Positions 36,129 to 44,591 of a stretch of DNA of 64,000 bases are shown here, piece by piece. Made by a program: the position numbers and the translations under genes. The notes beneath the pieces were generated by a model. The model made no database searches, was not told the origin of the DNA, and worked only from the letters and a program-made list of their open reading frames with translations. The stretch lies in assembly GCA_905215555.1 (NCBI GenBank), contig CAJMQU010000011.1, forward strand, positions 1 through 64,000, given 5' to 3'. Numbering within the stretch: position 1 is the stretch's first letter; every line of letters starts with the position of its first letter. This DNA is from an uncultured bacterium (GTDB lineage: Bacteria > Bacteroidota > Bacteroidia > Bacteroidales > Bacteroidaceae).

Positions 36129-36902
36129 TTAAAGTACACCATCCACCCATTTCAGAAAATCAGGAACCCGCACGCGGCTAATCAATATCTCGTGCGGGCA
36201 CTCAGGTTGCAGACTCAGTTTCAAGCGGCTGTTGAAGTACTTGGATATTTTCCGGATAGAATTGATATTAGTTATACAATTTCGGGAAACACGAAAGAAA
36301 GTCCTTTCATCCAACAGTTGCTCCACCTGCTCCAACGTATAGTCCACAATATAGCGTTTATCGGTAAAAGTATGCAAAAACACCACCTTATCTTCACTGT
36401 AGAAAAAGGCTATATCCGCAGTCTCCACATAATGGTATGCGTCACTCTTCTGAATAAGAAAACGGTTCTTTTTGCAGTTACTCATCAAAGCACTTTCCAA
36501 CTGCTTATAATCCGGCAAAGAAGGTGCTTCCATCTGGGACTGCACCATCCGAAGTCGCTCAAACTTACTCAGCGCTGCCTGCAAATCGGCCTCCTCTACA
36601 GGTTTCAACAGATAATCCACACTGTTCACCTTGAACGCCCGGATGGCATGCTCATCATAGGCGGTGGTGAAGATGACGGGTGTGGCAACATGAATCTGCT
36701 CAAAAATGTCAAAGCTGCTTCCATCCGTCAGCCGAATATCAAGCAGCATCAAGTCCACCTGATGATGTTTCAGGAATTGTACGGTCTGCTCCACAGTGGT
36801 TGCCCACGCCTCCAACTGATATTCGGGGCGTAACTTCTCCATCATCCGCTTCATTTCTTCATAAGCGAAACGCTCATCTTCTACTAACAGGTACTTTATC
36901 AT
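36129..36902 (-). CDS. LytTR-family response regulator
   Basis: A 257-residue regulator. The receiver domain (1-120) has the phospho-acceptor Asp in HQVDLMLLDIRLTDGSSFDI and the conserved TAYDEHAIRAF and VDYLLKPVEE. The LytTR DNA-binding domain (about 150-255) has YIVDYTLEQVEQLLDERTFF, RVSRNCITNINSIRKI and LISRVRVPDFLKWV. It is the first gene of the minus-strand unit with the LytS-like kinase; the DUF6268 barrel and DUF4890 genes downstream are plausible regulon members. Confidence 0.92.
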   Translation of the reverse strand: MIKYLLVEDERFAYEEMKRMMEKLRPEYQLEAWATTVEQTVQFLKHHQVDLMLLDIRLTDGSSFDIFEQIHVATPVIFTTAYDEHAIRAFKVNSVDYLLKPVEEADLQAALSKFERLRMVQSQMEAPSLPDYKQLESALMSNCKKNRFLIQKSDAYHYVETADIAFFYSEDKVVFLHTFTDKRYIVDYTLEQVEQLLDERTFFRVSRNCITNINSIRKISKYFNSRLKLSLQPECPHEILISRVRVPDFLKWVDGVL

Positions 36903-37067
36903 TTGGCTCTTACTTATAGGAATCTGCTGTAAATGTACAGATTATCCTTCATACCCAATAATGAAAAGATGATTTTCCGACGAAGTGCAGAAATGGAAGA
37001 ATGAATACATCTCATAGTGAACCTGACTATGAGTCGACAAGCAAAGGAAAAAGAAGTATAAAAGCCC

Positions 37068-38300
37068 TCACTTCCTCAGCAACCGCCGCGTCAGGTAGTG
37101 CACCGGATACCACACAGAAAGGAAACCGACAGTGATTACCGTAACAAATATCAGTATCACATCCGTCACGTGAACACTCACAGGATAAGCATCAACAATA
37201 AAACTACCGCTACCGCCACCTAACGAGATAATACCGAAATGCTGCTGGAGGAAACAAAGCAACAGTCCCAAAATAATACCCGCAAGCGCACCAAACAGAG
37301 AGATGAGGCGCCCCTCAAACAGAAAGATACGGGCTATCAGACGGTCGTCCGCACCAAGGTTGCGCAAGGTCTCCACATCCTCCCGCTTATCAAGGATCAG
37401 CATGGAAAGGGAACCGATGACATTGAAACAAGCAATAGCAAGAATAAACGTAAGGAAAAGATAGGATATGAACTTCTCTATCTCCATGATGCGGAACACA
37501 TCAGCCTGCTGCTCATAGCGGTTCAGCACCACAAAATCATCTCCCAACATACGGGAAATCTTTCTCTGAACTGCCGACGCATCAGCATCCGGCTTCAACT
37601 TCAGCTCAATGGCCGACACTTCCGTATCATAATTAAAAAGATTACGTGCAAAATCAAGAGAAGTGAGAATATAACGCGCATCATATTTTTGCTGGTTCAC
37701 CACAAACACAACTCCGGGAGAAAAGAGGTAATCGCGATTAAAAGAAGCGGAAGGATTAGCCATATTCACACGTACATTCCGTTTAGGTGCATAGACTTGC
37801 AGCGGGTCGACAAACTGAAGCCCTGTACCCAATTCGGATATCAGTTCCACCCCCAGAACGCCATAATCTACAATGGAATCATGCAAAATAAACTCCCCCG
37901 CACCGTATAGCAAACTGTCGATAGACGTCAGTTGTTCAAAATTATCTTCCACCCCTTTTATGATCGCCATAGCTTGGCGGTCTTTATACTGTATCATGGC
38001 ATTATCTTCCAGTGTTTCTGTCCAGACATCAATTTCCGGCAAAGAACGTACTTCCTGAAAAGCAACTCCATTCGGTTCAAAGACTTTTCCCTCGCGAACC
38101 ATAATCTTCAGTTCTGGGTCGAAAGCCGTAAAGAACCCTGCCACCATATCCTGGAAGCCATTGAATACGGAAAGAGTACACACCAACGCCAACGTAGCCA
38201 ATGCTACTCCACACACCGAAATGCCGGAAATGATATTGATAGCATTGTGCTTCTTCTTGGAGAAGAGGTAGCGACGGGCTATGTAGAAGGGGAGGTTCAC
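37068..38300 (-). CDS. FtsX-like ABC transporter permease (LolC/E type)
   Basis: A 410-residue inner-membrane permease. Membrane helix 1 lies near residues 20-45 after the conserved FYIARRYLFSKKKHNAINIISGISV; a periplasmic domain spans about 50-270; three further helices follow (FLTFILAIACFNVIGSLSML, LFGALAGIILGLLLCFLQQ, ILIFVTVITVGFLSVWYPV). LolC/LolE proteins extract lipoproteins from the inner membrane together with the LolD ATPase, which is not encoded here. It starts with GTG at 38300, overlapping the rbfA stop by 4 bases (GTGA), so it is translationally coupled to rbfA. Confidence 0.88.
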   Translation of the reverse strand: MNLPFYIARRYLFSKKKHNAINIISGISVCGVALATLALVCTLSVFNGFQDMVAGFFTAFDPELKIMVREGKVFEPNGVAFQEVRSLPEIDVWTETLEDNAMIQYKDRQAMAIIKGVEDNFEQLTSIDSLLYGAGEFILHDSIVDYGVLGVELISELGTGLQFVDPLQVYAPKRNVRVNMANPSASFNRDYLFSPGVVFVVNQQKYDARYILTSLDFARNLFNYDTEVSAIELKLKPDADASAVQRKISRMLGDDFVVLNRYEQQADVFRIMEIEKFISYLFLTFILAIACFNVIGSLSMLILDKREDVETLRNLGADDRLIARIFLFEGRLISLFGALAGIILGLLLCFLQQHFGIISLGGGSGSFIVDAYPVSVHVTDVILIFVTVITVGFLSVWYPVHYLTRRLLRK

Positions 38301-38629
38301 TTCAACAATTCATCTATTTTTTCAAGATAATCCAGCGAATCATCCACAAAGAACTTCAATTCGGGAATAATGCGGAGCTGATGGCGCACACGAGTTCCCA
38401 ACTCATAACGAATCGACTTCATATTCTCATTAATATTCTTGATCATCTCTTCCGCCTTTTCCGAAGGGAAAATACTAAGATAGGCACGAGCCACGCTCAG
38501 GTCAGGGCTGATGCGCACTGCACTGACCGACACTAATATACCCGGCATGGATTTAGTCTGTAATAAGAAGATTTCGCTCAACTCCTTCTGAAGCAAACGA
38601 CATATTTTATTCTGTCTGGTAGTTTCCAT
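38297..38629 (-). CDS. rbfA: Ribosome-binding factor A
   Basis: A 110-residue cold-shock and 30S-maturation factor with a KH-like fold that acts on the 16S 5' helix. Matches: RQNKICRLLQKELSEIFL at the start, MPGILVSVSAVRISPDLSVARAYLSIFP and the C-terminal RHQLRIIPELKFFVDDSLDYLEKID. Length is normal. It is the first gene of a two-gene unit with the FtsX-like permease, and a -7 box precedes it. Confidence 0.93.
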   Translation of the reverse strand: METTRQNKICRLLQKELSEIFLLQTKSMPGILVSVSAVRISPDLSVARAYLSIFPSEKAEEMIKNINENMKSIRYELGTRVRHQLRIIPELKFFVDDSLDYLEKIDELLK

Positions 38630-38654
38630 ACTGTTTATTTCTTTAATTTAGAGA

Positions 38655-38662
38655 CAAAGTTA
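38655..38662 (-). promoter_or_regulatory. -7 box of rbfA
   Basis: Minus-strand TAACTTTG, 25 bases upstream of the rbfA ATG. No clear -33 element. Confidence 0.5.
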
Positions 38663-38797
38663 CTGAAATATCTCGGTTAGCGGATAAATTATACTTTTTT
38701 TAGCACGATAGCAACAAGCTTTATCTAGAGGCGTCCAAAGGAAGCTATCAGGAGAAGACGAAAAAGTAGTTACGATTACTATCTCCCGGCTTAAAGG

Positions 38798-39427
38798 TTA
38801 TTTTTTACGAATAATCGTCAACCCGTCACGCAAAGGAAGAATCACCTTCTCTACCCGTGAATCCTGCGCCACAAGGTCATTAAAGGCTTTAATTCCTATA
38901 GTCTGCAAATCAGTGCGATGGGGTTGTTCTTCGAGCACATGACCGTCCCACAACGTGTTATCGGCAATAATATAACCACCATCGGAAAGACGGGACAATA
39001 CCATTTCATAATAGTCTATATACTTGCGCTTGTCTCCATCTATAAAAGCAAGATCAAAAGTGACGTCCAGTTGCGGAACCATTTCCAACGCATCGCCTAT
39101 ATAGAACCTGATTTTGTCTGCATAAGCGGAATTCTCCAACCAAGGGCGGGTGAAGTCTTCTTGTTCATCATTGATTTCAAATGTATACAGCATCCCGTCT
39201 TGCGCCAGCCCCTCGGCCATGCAAAGGGCGGAATAACCGCTGTAAGTACCTATCTCCAGGATGCGGCGCGGACGGATCATCTTAACAAACATCTTCAGCA
39301 TGCGTCCTTGCAAATGTCCCGATGCCATGCGCGGATACAGCAATTTAATATGCGTATCCCGATAAAGGGCTTTCAGATATTCACCTTCATCGTCAATGTG
39401 CTGCAAGATATATTCGTCTATAGTCAT
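38798..39427 (-). CDS. SAM-dependent O-methyltransferase (COMT-like)
   Basis: A 209-residue cytoplasmic class I methyltransferase of the caffeoyl-CoA/catechol O-methyltransferase family. SAM-binding motif I is RRILEIGTYSGYSALCMAEGL, post-I is LYTFEINDEQEDFTRPWL, the metal and catalytic Asp lie in FDLAFIDGDKRKYIDYYEMV, and NTLWDGHVLE follows. The natural substrate of bacterial members is mostly unknown. Nothing in the surrounding genes (rbfA, pyk) hints at it. It is separated from pyk by an imperfect inverted repeat. Confidence 0.88.
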   Translation of the reverse strand: MTIDEYILQHIDDEGEYLKALYRDTHIKLLYPRMASGHLQGRMLKMFVKMIRPRRILEIGTYSGYSALCMAEGLAQDGMLYTFEINDEQEDFTRPWLENSAYADKIRFYIGDALEMVPQLDVTFDLAFIDGDKRKYIDYYEMVLSRLSDGGYIIADNTLWDGHVLEEQPHRTDLQTIGIKAFNDLVAQDSRVEKVILPLRDGLTIIRKK

Positions 39428-39445
39428 AGATTATGAGGAATGAGG

Positions 39446-39519
39446 AATAAGGAATGAAGGATGAAGAACAACTATGCAGCAAGTGGCGCAATCCGGTTCT
39501 TCATTCCTCATTCTTCATC
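39446..39519. terminator. Imperfect inverted repeat between O-methyltransferase and pyk genes
   Basis: The 24-base arms 39446-39469 and 39496-39519 pair at 19 of 24 positions by my count and are made of GAATGA/GAAGAA-type units like the perfect repeat after ahcY. Because both flanking genes read on the minus strand, it lies just downstream of pyk and probably terminates or protects its transcript. Confidence 0.5.
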
Positions 39520-39529
39520 TTTAATTCAG

Positions 39530-40987
39530 TTAAAGGTATCTGTTTTTATTCGGCAACACACTTTCCTCCGCATACTTCAGAGCATCCCCTACGACGTTGA
39601 TTTCGAGGAATGAGGTGTGTGTTCCGGCTTTACCGCTGCTCAGATAGCCTACCATATCGGTTTCGGACAGACGGCCTTCTTTCAGCAGGCGGCGCAGGGC
39701 AGCAAAGTAGTATTCCTGTCCGTTGGCAAGCTCCGGCATGTAAATGGCTTCCACACCATAAGAGAGTGCCAGATGGCGCATCGTTTTTTCCTTGTAACAA
39801 ATGGCGAGCACCGGATATTTACCACGGAAAGCGGCAAGGTTGCGTGCAGTGCGTCCGCTGTAGCTGTCAGTAATGATGGCACGTATCTTCAATTTTGAAG
39901 TAGCCTTTACAGCTTGCTTTGCCAGGAAGGCAGTCACGTCATTGCTGTTTTCATCCAGCGGGATGCGGATATCATTATCTGCCAGTTTATCTTTTTCTGC
40001 CTGTGCGGCAACTTTCGTCATCGTCTTCACAGCATCCAACGGATATTTACCGTAAGCCGTTTCACCGCTCAACATCAGGGCATCCGTACGATAATAGATT
40101 GCATTGGCAATGTCCGTCACTTCCGCACGGGTAGGACGCGGGTTTGTAATCATGGTATGGAGCATCTGAGTAGCAACGATTACCGGCTTCTTAGCCAGAA
40201 TGCACTTGCGGATAAGCAGACGCTGGATGCCGGGAATACGTTCCTGCGGCACTTCAATGCCCAGGTCACCACGAGCCACCATCACACCGTCGGCCACTTC
40301 CAGTATTTCATCGATGTTATCCACACCTTCTTGGTTTTCAATCTTGGCGATGATGCGGATGTCACTGTTATGTGCATCCAGAATTTCCTGTATATCCAGC
40401 ACATCCTGTTTATTGCGTACAAAAGAGTGAGCTATGAAATCGATATCTTTCTCGATGGCATAAAGAATGTTATTGCGGTCTTTCTCAGTCAGTGAAGGAA
40501 GATTGATACGTACACCCGGTACATTGACACTCTTACGGCTTCCCAGCGTAGCTTCATTCTGCACCTCACATACCAGATAGTCGGGAGTCTTATCCACAAC
40601 GATCATCTCCAGATCACCATCATCAATAAGGATATGGACACCCACCGACACATCATGCACGAAATTAGGATAAGAAACAGAGATACATTCGCGGGTAGTG
40701 GGGAGTTCAGGATTGCCTACCACTTTCACCCGGTCTCCTATCTTATAAGATATAGGCTCATCACTGGTAGTGGTACGGACTTCCGGACCTTTGGTATCCA
40801 TCAGGATAGCGATACGGTTGGACACCGTACGAACATTAGTAATCAATTTCTCAAGACCATCATATCCAAGATGTGCCGTATTCATACGCACCACATTCAT
40901 ACCGGCTTCGAACAAGCCCTTTATAAAATCAACCTCGCAACGTTTATCCGAGATAGTTGCAACGATTTTTGTCTGTTTCAATAACAT
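39530..40987 (-). CDS. pyk: Pyruvate kinase
   Basis: A 485-residue glycolytic enzyme that makes pyruvate and ATP from phosphoenolpyruvate and ADP. Visible signatures: KQTKIVATISDKRCEVDFIK at the N-terminus, GMNVVRMNTAHL, ILMDTKGPEVRT, the catalytic-lysine segment IIAKIENQEGVDNIDEIL, DGVMVARGDLGIEVP and MLSGETAYGKYPLDAV. The C-terminal domain continues to HTSFLEINVVGDALKYAEES. Length is normal. It lies between two intergenic inverted-repeat regions; no operon partner is evident. Confidence 0.96.
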   Translation of the reverse strand: MLLKQTKIVATISDKRCEVDFIKGLFEAGMNVVRMNTAHLGYDGLEKLITNVRTVSNRIAILMDTKGPEVRTTTSDEPISYKIGDRVKVVGNPELPTTRECISVSYPNFVHDVSVGVHILIDDGDLEMIVVDKTPDYLVCEVQNEATLGSRKSVNVPGVRINLPSLTEKDRNNILYAIEKDIDFIAHSFVRNKQDVLDIQEILDAHNSDIRIIAKIENQEGVDNIDEILEVADGVMVARGDLGIEVPQERIPGIQRLLIRKCILAKKPVIVATQMLHTMITNPRPTRAEVTDIANAIYYRTDALMLSGETAYGKYPLDAVKTMTKVAAQAEKDKLADNDIRIPLDENSNDVTAFLAKQAVKATSKLKIRAIITDSYSGRTARNLAAFRGKYPVLAICYKEKTMRHLALSYGVEAIYMPELANGQEYYFAALRRLLKEGRLSETDMVGYLSSGKAGTHTSFLEINVVGDALKYAEESVLPNKNRYL

Positions 40988-41074
40988 AAGCTCAATTTAA
41001 TTATGAATTTTGAATGATGAACAATGGATGGCAGGCACAATAATGCCGCACAATCATTCATCACTTATAATTTA

Positions 41075-41497
41075 TCATTTATCATCAGTCAACGCTTCGA
41101 GCGCCAGGCGATAGGAATTTAATCCGAAACCGCAAATCACACCTTTACAGGCGCAGGCAATCATAGACACATGGCGAAAACTCTCACGAGCATGTACATT
41201 GGAAATATGCACCTCGATGACCGGAGAAGTAACCGAACGGATGGCATCCTGCAAAGCAATGGAAGTATGCGTGTAAGCACCTGCATTTAAAATAATTCCA
41301 TCCACCTCAAAACCGGTTTGCTGAATTTTGTCTATCAACTCTCCCTCAATGTTCGACTGGAAATAGTCTATCTGCACATCGGCATACTTCTTGCGGAGTT
41401 CGGCAAGGTAATCCTCAAAAGTAACACTGCCGTAAATGGAAGGTTCACGCTTACCCAGTAGATTGATATTCGGGCCGTTAATAATTTGTATCCTCAT
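41075..41497 (-). CDS. aroQ: 3-dehydroquinate dehydratase, type II
   Basis: A 140-residue enzyme of the shikimate pathway (3-dehydroquinate to 3-dehydroshikimate), dodecameric in the cytoplasm. Motifs: the catalytic-Tyr/Arg loop INGPNINLLGKREPSIYG, IILNAGAYTHTSIALQDAI, and IEVHISNVHARESFRH followed by the GFGLNSYRLALEAL end. Length fits type II enzymes. It is divergent from xerD; its probable -7 box at 41649-41656 would give a leader of about 145 nt containing a large hairpin. Confidence 0.95.
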   Translation of the reverse strand: MRIQIINGPNINLLGKREPSIYGSVTFEDYLAELRKKYADVQIDYFQSNIEGELIDKIQQTGFEVDGIILNAGAYTHTSIALQDAIRSVTSPVIEVHISNVHARESFRHVSMIACACKGVICGFGLNSYRLALEALTDDK

Positions 41498-41512
41498 AAC
41501 ACAATTTTTTTA

Positions 41513-41520
41513 TACCTTTG
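41513..41520 (+). promoter_or_regulatory. -7 box facing xerD, left of the hairpin array
   Basis: TACCTTTG on the plus strand. A TTTG at 41485-41488 lies 24 bases upstream, longer than the usual 19-21. Transcription from here would begin at the left edge of the hairpin array and give xerD a leader of about 140 nt. Confidence 0.5.
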
Positions 41521-41528
41521 TCCCGGAA

Positions 41529-41631
41529 GTATCAGCTCCATACCTGCTCCATATCCGGTCCGTACCTGGTCCGTAGCCTATAGATACGGAGCAGATACGG
41601 AGCAGGCACGGAGCGGATACGGAGCAGATAC
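41529..41631. repeat. 103-nt imperfect hairpin built of 11-bp repeats between aroQ and xerD (array D)
   Basis: The left arm is GTATC plus four 11-nt units starting 41534, 41545, 41556 and 41567. After a 5-nt centre (CTATA), the right arm is four 11-nt units of GATACGGAGCA type starting 41583, 41594, 41605 and 41616, plus GATAC. Each arm is 49 nt, and I count 37 of 49 positions as Watson-Crick pairs. Divergent -7 boxes lie just outside each arm. Confidence 0.85.
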
Positions 41632-41648
41632 CGCCTGTTTTTGCGGTG

Positions 41649-41656
41649 CAAAGGTA
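41649..41656 (-). promoter_or_regulatory. -7 box facing aroQ, right of the hairpin array
   Basis: Minus-strand TACCTTTG, identical to the box on the other side of the array. A start near 41642 would place the whole hairpin in the aroQ leader. Confidence 0.5.
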
Positions 41657-41666
41657 GAAAAAAGAA

Positions 41667-42617
41667 ATGAAATTAGACGAAAAAACAAGAAATAAGGAGA
41701 AGGAAGCACTGATAATCAGAAAGTACCGGCAATATCTGAAACTGGAAAAAGCCCTTTCTGCCAATACACTCGACGCCTACCTGACTGACCTTGACAAACT
41801 GCTGCGTTTTCTTGATGCAGAGAAGATCAGCATGCTCGAAGTCAGTCTGGACGATCTGCAACATTTTGCAGCCGGACTGCATGACATCGGCATCCATCCC
41901 CGTTCGCAGGCACGCATCATTTCAGGAATAAAATCATTCCTCCACTTCCTTGCCATAGCGGACTATCGGGAAGATGACCCCAGCGAATTGCTCGAAGGTC
42001 CCAAAATCGGCTTCAAAATACCGGAAGTACTCACCGTGGCAGAGATAGATACCATCATTTCCACCGTAGACCTGAGCAAGAAAGAGGGACAACGCAACCG
42101 GGCTATTCTGGAAACCTTGTACAGTTGCGGACTACGTGTATCGGAACTGTGCAATCTGAAACTATCAGAGCTCTACTTTGACGAAGGGTTCATCAAGGTG
42201 GAAGGAAAGGGAAGTAAGCAGCGCCTGGTCCCCATCTCACCCCGTGCCATCAAAGAAATCAAGAACTGGCTGATAGACCGTAATCTCGGGAAAATCAAGC
42301 AAGGATTTGAAGATTACGTTTTTCTTGCCCGCTGGGGGAACAGCATCTCCCGTATCATGGTTTTCCACCTGATTAAAGAGTTGGCGGAGAAGGCCGGCAT
42401 TACCAAAAACATCAGTCCACACACTTTCCGCCACTCCTTCGCCACACACCTGCTTGAAGGAGGCGCCAACCTGCGGGCAATCCAATGTATGCTGGGACAT
42501 GAGTCCATTGCAACCACAGAGATTTACACGCATATCGACCGCAATATGCTGCGCAGCGAAATCATCGAGCACCATCCCCGGAACATCAAGTTCAGAAAAG
42601 AACGGGAATTTCATTAA
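41667..42617 (+). CDS. xerD: Tyrosine recombinase XerD
   Basis: A 316-residue site-specific recombinase that resolves chromosome dimers at dif with XerC. N-terminal SAM-like core-binding domain (about 15-105: YLKLEKALSANTLDAYLTDL). In the catalytic domain the active residues are Arg in LYSCGLRVSELCNLKLSEL, Lys in VEGKGSKQRLVP, HTFRHSFATHLLEGGANLR, His in MLGHESIATT, and the nucleophile Tyr in TTEIYTHIDRNML. Full length and no island genes around it, so it is the housekeeping enzyme and not a phage integrase. The leader contains the hairpin array. Confidence 0.93.
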   Translation: MKLDEKTRNKEKEALIIRKYRQYLKLEKALSANTLDAYLTDLDKLLRFLDAEKISMLEVSLDDLQHFAAGLHDIGIHPRSQARIISGIKSFLHFLAIADYREDDPSELLEGPKIGFKIPEVLTVAEIDTIISTVDLSKKEGQRNRAILETLYSCGLRVSELCNLKLSELYFDEGFIKVEGKGSKQRLVPISPRAIKEIKNWLIDRNLGKIKQGFEDYVFLARWGNSISRIMVFHLIKELAEKAGITKNISPHTFRHSFATHLLEGGANLRAIQCMLGHESIATTEIYTHIDRNMLRSEIIEHHPRNIKFRKEREFH

Positions 42618-42640
42618 ATTATAATAAAATTAGCCATCCA

Positions 42641-42673
42641 TTTCATAATCTGACAAGAGATTTAATATCTTTG
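42641..42673 (+). promoter_or_regulatory. Promoter of the abundant TPR lipoprotein gene
   Basis: -33 TTTC (42641-42644), 21-nt spacer, -7 TATCTTTG (42666-42673); leader of about 75 nt. Confidence 0.7.
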
Positions 42674-42756
42674 CGATGCCATTACCTTAGTGGTAATGGG
42701 CACTAAGAAAAACCAATAGACTAATTTCAATTACAAACAATTAATTTATACCTAAG

Positions 42757-44448
42757 ATGACTAAGAAATTGTATCTGCCTTTGTTAATGGCACTGGTTGT
42801 TGCTCTTTCATCATGTAGCAGCAAGATGGGTGAGTTATCCTCTGATTACTTCACCGTAACTCCTCAGGTTCTGGAAGCCGTAGGCGGCAAAGTACCGGCC
42901 ACAATCAACGGAAAGTTCCCTGAAAAGTATTTCAACAAGAAAGCTGTAGTAGAAGTGACTCCGGTTCTGAAATGGAACGGTGGAGAAGCTAAAGGACAGC
43001 CCGCCGTATTCCAAGGCGAAAAAGTAGAAGGCAACGATCAGACCATCTCTTACAAGATGGGTGGTAACTACACCATGAAGACTTCTTTCGACTATGTACC
43101 TGAAATGGCTAAGTCCGAACTGTATCTGGAGTTCAAAGCCACTATCGGCAGCAAAACAGTAACCATTCCGGCTGTGAAGGTAGCTGACGGTGTGATTTCC
43201 ACTTCCGAATTTGTTGAGCAAACGTTGAGCAGCGCCAACCCCGCTAACGGTGACGACGCTTTCCAACGCATCATCAAAGAGAAACACGATGCTAACATCA
43301 TGTTCTTGATTCAGCAAGCTAACGTTCGTGCCAGCGAATTGAAGACCGCCAAGGAATTCAACGAAGAAGTGAAGAATGTGAACGGCGCTGTAAACAAGAA
43401 GATCAGCAACATCGAAGTTTCTGCTTACGCATCTCCCGATGGTGGTGTAAGCCTGAACAGCAAATTGGCTGAAAACCGTCAGGACAACACTGCAAAGGTT
43501 ATCAACCAGAACCTGAAGAAAGCAAAAGTAAACGCAGCTATCGACACTAAATACACTGCTCAGGACTGGGAAGGTTTCCAGGAATTGGTTTCTAAATCAA
43601 ACATCCAGGACAAGGAACTGATTCTTCGCGTTCTGTCTATGTACTCTGACCCTGAACAAAGAGAACAGGAAATCAAAAATATCTCTTCTGTTTACAAGAC
43701 TTTGGCTGACGAAGTATTGCCGCAATTGCGTCGTTCCCGTTTGACTTTGAACTACGAAATCATCGGCAAGTCTGACGAAGAAATCGCCAACCTGGCAAAC
43801 TCTGACGCCAAGCAACTGAATATCGAAGAATTGCTGTATGCAGCAACGCTGACTAACGATCCGGCTAAACAAGAAGCTATCTATATGAAAGCCACTCAGA
43901 TTTATCCGAATGACTACCGTGCATACAACAACTTAGGTAAACTGGCTTACAAGGCAGGTAACCTTGACAAAGCTGAAAGCTACTTCAAGAAAGCTGCTTC
44001 TCTGAACAACGCTCCCGAGGTTAACATGAACCTGGGTCTGATTGCTCTGAACAAGGGTGACAAGGCAGCTGCCGAATCTTACCTGAGCAAAGCTTCCGGT
44101 GCTAAAGAACTGAACGAAGCTTTGGGTAACCTGTACATCGCTCAAGGTCAGTATGACAAGGCTGTAAGCGCATTCGGCAACACAAAAACCAACAGTGCAG
44201 CTTTGGCACAAATCCTGGCTAAGGACTACAACAAGGCTAAGAGCACATTGGCAGGTGTAGAAAAACCGGACGCTTATACTGAATATCTGATGGCTGTATT
44301 GGGTGCAAGAACCAACAATGCTTCTATGGTAACCAGCAGCTTGAAGAACGCTGTAGCAAAAGATCCGTCATTGGCTAAGAAAGCTGCTTCTGACCTGGAA
44401 TTTGCTAAGTACTTCACTAATTCAGATTTCATGAGCATCATCCAATAA
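42757..44448 (+). CDS. Abundant outer-membrane TPR lipoprotein
   Basis: A 563-residue lipoprotein with lipobox VVALSSCSSK (Cys near residue 20). Residues about 30-150 form a beta-rich N-terminal domain. Residues about 210-260 have an OmpA-like fragment (ISNIEVSAYASPDGGVSLNSKLAENRQ). Residues about 355-480 form TPR helices (YPNDYRAYNNLGKLAYKAGN, PEVNMNLGLIALNKGDKAAA). The codon use is strongly biased to a small set (AAC, GAA, GCT, AAG), unlike neighbours, which suggests very high expression. Homologues are abundant in Bacteroides membranes; the molecular role is not established. Monocistronic, with its own promoter and a strong terminator. Confidence 0.8.
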   Translation: MTKKLYLPLLMALVVALSSCSSKMGELSSDYFTVTPQVLEAVGGKVPATINGKFPEKYFNKKAVVEVTPVLKWNGGEAKGQPAVFQGEKVEGNDQTISYKMGGNYTMKTSFDYVPEMAKSELYLEFKATIGSKTVTIPAVKVADGVISTSEFVEQTLSSANPANGDDAFQRIIKEKHDANIMFLIQQANVRASELKTAKEFNEEVKNVNGAVNKKISNIEVSAYASPDGGVSLNSKLAENRQDNTAKVINQNLKKAKVNAAIDTKYTAQDWEGFQELVSKSNIQDKELILRVLSMYSDPEQREQEIKNISSVYKTLADEVLPQLRRSRLTLNYEIIGKSDEEIANLANSDAKQLNIEELLYAATLTNDPAKQEAIYMKATQIYPNDYRAYNNLGKLAYKAGNLDKAESYFKKAASLNNAPEVNMNLGLIALNKGDKAAAESYLSKASGAKELNEALGNLYIAQGQYDKAVSAFGNTKTNSAALAQILAKDYNKAKSTLAGVEKPDAYTEYLMAVLGARTNNASMVTSSLKNAVAKDPSLAKKAASDLEFAKYFTNSDFMSIIQ

Positions 44449-44510
44449 GAACTTTCACTAATTAATTAGTGTTTTCATAATAATAAGATTTAATTATAAG
44501 ACAACTATGG

Positions 44511-44547
44511 AATGCCCGACATTGAGAAATGTCGGGCATTTCTTTTT
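44511..44547 (+). terminator. Terminator after the TPR lipoprotein gene
   Basis: AATGCCCGACAT (44511-44522) pairs perfectly with ATGTCGGGCATT (44529-44540), six-base loop, then TCTTTTTT. Confidence 0.92.
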
Positions 44548-44591
44548 TATTATCCGCAAAAGCCGTACTTTCGCAAAAAAGTATTGGGACA

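Noticed and set aside
41667..42617. Mobile-element integrase
   Set aside because: The recombinase is a standard-length XerD in a core-gene context with no attachment repeats or cargo.
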